Assembly: GCF_008124625.1 (NCBI RefSeq)
Contig: NZ_VNHM01000017.1
Coordinates: 1-54,949 of the forward strand
Reading direction: 5' to 3'
DNA: 54,949 nt
From: Desulfallas thermosapovorans DSM 6562
GTDB taxonomy: Bacteria > Bacillota > Desulfotomaculia > Desulfotomaculales > Desulfallaceae
In this document: positions 52,663 through 54,949 of the stretch, piece by piece
How positions within the stretch are numbered: position 1 is the stretch's first letter
Layout of the letters: every line of letters begins with the position of its first letter
Made by a program: the position numbers and the translations under genes
The notes under the pieces: generated by a model
Told to the model about the DNA's origin: nothing
The model's input: the letters and a program-made list of their open reading frames with translations, nothing else
The model's database searches: none

Positions 52663-53473
52663 AACTATCCCCCTCTCCCATTAGACCACGGCTTTGGAGT
52701 GCCGTTAATATGGTCTGGGCCGCTTCGGACATCTTTTCTTCCGTATCGGCAGTATAAAAGGTAGTCTGCCTGGATAGCTTGGGGGTAAATACTTTTACCA
52801 CCCGTGTGGGGGAACCCTTTAGACCCAGGGTATTCTCTTCAACCCCCAGCTCGGCAGGCCCCCATACCGGAAAGGATAATTTTTTGGCCGTTATGTAGCC
52901 CCTTAAGGTAGGCAGCGGGGGGTTGTTAATATCCTTAACCACTGTCACCAGTGCCGGCAGTTTGACCCTAACTTCTTCTACGCCTTCCTCCAAGATACGC
53001 CGGGCGTTTATATGATTATCATTTACTTCCAGCCGGTGCACAAAGGTTACCACCGGAATATCCAGCAATGCCGCAGTCATGGGGCCTGTTTGCCCGGTTT
53101 CCCCGTCGGTGGCTTTTTCTCCAGCCAGAACAATATCAAATGCGCCAATTTTACCAATGGCCGCCGCCAGAACCCGGGACGTGGCCACGGTATCAGAGCC
53201 GCCAAAGGCTTTGTGGGAAAGTAGAATTCCTTTATCGGCGCCCCTGGCGCAAGCTTCCCTGAGCACTTTTTGCGCGGATGGAGGTCCCATGGTGAGGGCG
53301 ATAACTTCGGCACCGGGATTCCTTTTTTTGATTACAACAGCTTCAGCAAGGGCATGTTCATCCAGCGGGTTTAATATGGTTTCGCCCGCGTCACGAATCA
53401 TTACCCCGGTTTTTGGATCCATGCGGGTATTTGCCGTTCCCGGTACTTGTTTTATTAAAACAATTATTTTCAT
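52652..53473 (-). CDS. etfB: Electron transfer flavoprotein, beta subunit
   Basis: Starts MKIIVLIKQVPGTANTRMDP with LNPLDEHALAEAV, the standard EtfB beginning. The AMP/FAD-binding region appears as AGEKATDGETGQTGPMTAAL. About 273 residues from ATG 53473 (the preceding in-frame ATG 53476 is equally possible), with aaagagg upstream; the frame is open to 53539 but without family similarity. First gene of etfB-etfA-oxidase. The neighbouring broken acyl-CoA dehydrogenase may have been its electron donor. Confidence 0.95.
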   Translation of the reverse strand: MKIIVLIKQVPGTANTRMDPKTGVMIRDAGETILNPLDEHALAEAVVIKKRNPGAEVIALTMGPPSAQKVLREACARGADKGILLSHKAFGGSDTVATSRVLAAAIGKIGAFDIVLAGEKATDGETGQTGPMTAALLDIPVVTFVHRLEVNDNHINARRILEEGVEEVRVKLPALVTVVKDINNPPLPTLRGYITAKKLSFPVWGPAELGVEENTLGLKGSPTRVVKVFTPKLSRQTTFYTADTEEKMSEAAQTILTALQSRGLMGEGDSYGS

Positions 53474-53670
53474 CATCAAAACCTCTTTCGGCAATTTGTT
53501 TTTAGCTCTTTTAGCCGGGAGCTGCACGTCGCTATTCACTAATATTTTAAAGTATATTATAGCTGATTGCTATGATATTGATCACATATTTACCACAGCC
53601 CATCTATTACAGGGGAGGAACGTATTTTAACTGACTAATTTTACGCATATCGCAGTACACCAGTTCTCCA

Positions 53671-53707
53671 AGAGGTTTTGGAATGGCCCAAGCCATTCCA
53701 AACCTCT
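53671..53707. repeat. Long hairpin with 16-bp stem
   Basis: AGAGGTTTTGGAATGGC pairs with GCCATTCCAAACCTCT (one bulged T) around a 4-base loop. On the plus strand CTCATTTTTT follows, making it terminator-like, but no plus-strand gene precedes it. A second small stem (ACCTCT with AGAGGT) overlaps at 53702-53728. Confidence 0.6.
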
Positions 53708-53740
53708 CTCATTTTTTCGAAAGAGGTCTATTTGGAATTA

Positions 53741-53782
53741 TCTCCGGCAACGACCTGCTCTCCTACCCCTTTACCGGGACAG
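53741..53782 (-). pseudogene. 5S rRNA 3'-end remnant
   Basis: TCCGGCAACGACCTGCTCTC on the plus strand closely matches the 3' end of the intact 5S gene at 54627 (TCCGGCAACTACCTACTCTC), and the following CCTTTACCGGGACAGT resembles the next 5S helix. The match then ends. It has the same orientation as the intact gene and looks like a decayed copy. Confidence 0.55.
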
Positions 53783-53864
53783 TTCTAATCAATAATAACT
53801 TACAAGTGGTGAACATGTCTGAACACTACGATGGCCAAAATCGTTAAACATATAAATCAGCTTA

Positions 53865-54323
53865 TCAGGCTTTATTGACCCGGTCCACGTCAAGCCGCCA
53901 TAATATTTCTACCGTCACCAACCCAAAGGCCGAAGCAGCTATCAGATCTGTTAACACAGAGTCAAGGCGCAGCGGAATGGTTGCCTGTATTTTGAATAAA
54001 TAAGACAGCCCATATAATGAAAACCATATCAACACACCGTATAGCCAGCCGCGCAAAAGATAGTTTTTACTTGTTACAACGGGTATCAGATAAGCCAGGA
54101 TTATCCCCAGCAAACCTACAAATACAAGCTGTGCCATTTGGGCAAAAATTGCCTCTAACACACTATAAGGCTTGGTACCATATATTACAAGTGACGCCCA
54201 ATCTAAAAAGCGCAACTCAGCAATATTAAGATAATATGACGTTAGGTTAATGATGTTCATAATTACACCGCCTGCTAATCCCGCAATTAAACCCCTGGCA
54301 AGCCTATCATTTTCAATTTTCAT
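53865..54323 (-). CDS. Hypothetical four-helix membrane protein
   Basis: 152 residues with four hydrophobic segments: about 12-32 (LIAGLAGGVIMNIINLTSYY), 62-85 (AQLVFVGLLGIILAYLI), 92-110 and 125-143. The N-terminus (MKIENDRLARGLIAG) has the appearance of proteins common in Desulfotomaculum-type genomes, without known function. A ribosome binding site (attggtggg) precedes ATG 54323. Single gene, divergent from the orphan T-box. Confidence 0.72.
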   Translation of the reverse strand: MKIENDRLARGLIAGLAGGVIMNIINLTSYYLNIAELRFLDWASLVIYGTKPYSVLEAIFAQMAQLVFVGLLGIILAYLIPVVTSKNYLLRGWLYGVLIWFSLYGLSYLFKIQATIPLRLDSVLTDLIAASAFGLVTVEILWRLDVDRVNKA

Positions 54324-54431
54324 TTGTAACCCACCAATCCTTTTCTATTCGTAACATAACAAATTTTACAAACCATATTTATCATAGCCATACCCCGGAT
54401 TTTCAATACATGGCTGAAGAATCATTTATAA

Positions 54432-54513
54432 GCTGTTGGTGGGTCAACCAGGGTGGCAACGCGGAAGCAGCCCGTCGCTTTCGTCCCTGCGGGGATGTGT
54501 GACGGGCTTTTTA
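54432..54513 (+). promoter_or_regulatory. T-box antiterminator/terminator fragment without a downstream gene
   Basis: AGGGTGGCAACGCGG (54450-54464) is the T-box sequence that binds the tRNA acceptor end. It is followed by a terminator: AGCCCGTC pairs with GACGGGCT, then TTTTATA. In intact leaders about 150-250 bases with stem I and a specifier codon come before it, and an aminoacyl-tRNA synthetase or amino-acid gene follows. Here only about 110 bases separate it from the start of a divergent gene, and next on the right is the minus-strand 5S gene. It is a remnant or an RNA ending at its own terminator. Confidence 0.82.
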
Positions 54514-54587
54514 TATTTTATACTTTTCTAATTAACGCTTACATAAAAGTTAATGTGTCAAACACTTAGGTGCTGGATAATATATAA

Positions 54588-54616
54588 GCCCCCTGGTCTA
54601 AAACCAGGAGGCTTAC
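54588..54616 (-). terminator. Terminator of the rRNA operon
   Basis: AAGCCtCCTGGT pairs with ACCAGGgGGCTT around a short loop, just after the 3' end of 5S on the minus strand. A weak T-rich tail (TATATATT) follows. Confidence 0.6.
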
Positions 54617-54626
54617 TAAAATTAAT

Positions 54627-54740
<114 letters not shown>

Positions 54741-54920
54741 AAACTTATTAGACGTTTGAATTTAGAAATTGGAAATTGGATAACCAAACTCCTTATCCCT
54801 TCAAAACTGCACAGCGATTTGTTTTTTTAAAGCCCAGGCTTTTTCACTTTAGTTGGATTATCCTTGGCGCTAGTAGTCTTTCCAACTTCTAACCTCCAAT
54901 TTCCAACCTCCGCCTTTTGC
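54741..54920 (-). other. 23S-5S internal transcribed spacer with TTGGA-type minirepeats
   Basis: Both ends carry short related strings (on the plus strand aaattggaaattgga near 54766, and ccaacttctaacctccaatttcc near 54882) that are partly complementary, so the precursor could form a long processing stem. No tRNA is present in this spacer. Confidence 0.5.
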
Positions 54921-54949
54921 TGGTCAAGCCCTCGACCTATTAGTACCGG
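54921..54949 (-). rRNA. rrl: 23S ribosomal RNA, 3' end only
   Basis: CCGGTACTAATAGGTCGAGG then GCTTGACCA on the minus strand is the conserved 3' end of 23S rRNA; the gene continues off the right edge. Confidence 0.93.

Overview
The window comes from a spore-forming, anaerobic Gram-positive bacterium of the Desulfotomaculum/Pelotomaculum kind (Peptococcaceae and relatives). This is inferred from strong AGGAGG-type ribosome binding sites, frequent TTG/GTG starts, spore genes (SpoVT, a GerMN germination-type lipoprotein, a CotF-like coat protein), a monofunctional CO dehydrogenase, menaquinone genes and a quinone-linked fumarate reductase/succinate dehydrogenase. No species can be named from sequence alone.

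Layout. 1-288: start of a transposase that runs off the left edge. 0.8-8.2 kb: addBA recombination helicase-nuclease (minus). 8.6-9.0 kb: RNase P RNA (minus). 9.2-15.8 kb: a chemotaxis receptor, a germination-type lipoprotein, several small membrane or lipoproteins, a cyclophilin, a THUMP rRNA methyltransferase and a LysM protein. 15.9-22.6 kb: a lower-GC menaquinone operon menF-menD-(menH)-menB-menE-menC (minus), in which menH is a remnant with its middle deleted. 22.7-23.0 kb: tRNA-Asp-Phe-Gly-Cys (minus). 23.1-25.6 kb: pdaD-speE-speB polyamine operon (minus). 25.8-30.8 kb: a stress protein, an endonuclease IV-like enzyme, a lone peptide-binding protein, a Q/Y/G-rich protein and small proteins. 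30.8-34.5 kb: FAD oxidoreductase-cooF-cooS CO dehydrogenase operon (minus). 34.6-35.7 kb: a membrane protein and a family 4 uracil-DNA glycosylase. 35.8-41.9 kb: glycogen region with glgP (minus) divergent from a DUF4912 gene and a GH57-GT4 fusion. 41.9-42.4 kb: a dense array of hairpins, apparently a minus-strand noncoding RNA with its own terminator. 42.5-43.0 kb: spoVT. 43.6-46.8 kb: fumarate reductase/succinate dehydrogenase CAB. 47.0-48.6 kb: CotF-like gene and a CRP/FNR regulator. 48.8-50.3 kb: a decayed fatty-acid oxidation locus. 50.5-53.5 kb: etfB-etfA-FAD oxidase. 53.7-54.9 kb: 5S remnant, membrane protein, orphan T-box, then 5S and the 3' end of 23S rRNA (minus).

How the genes fit together. 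Menaquinone from the men operon is the natural electron carrier for the fumarate reductase/succinate dehydrogenase, and CO dehydrogenase with CooF and the flavoprotein could feed CO-derived electrons to NAD(P) or ferredoxin. PdaD, SpeB and SpeE convert arginine to agmatine, putrescine and spermidine; the SpeD needed for decarboxylated SAM is not in the window. GlgP and the GH57-GT4 protein degrade and build glycogen, often a spore-time reserve.

The items most worth a second look are the 41.9-42.4 kb hairpin array (variable stems, conserved loops and linkers), the four TGTC-N8-GACA sites shared by the CRP/FNR gene and a gene-free stretch at 12.6 kb, the internally deleted menH, the orphan T-box, and the fused remnants of a sigma-54 regulator and an acyl-CoA dehydrogenase.
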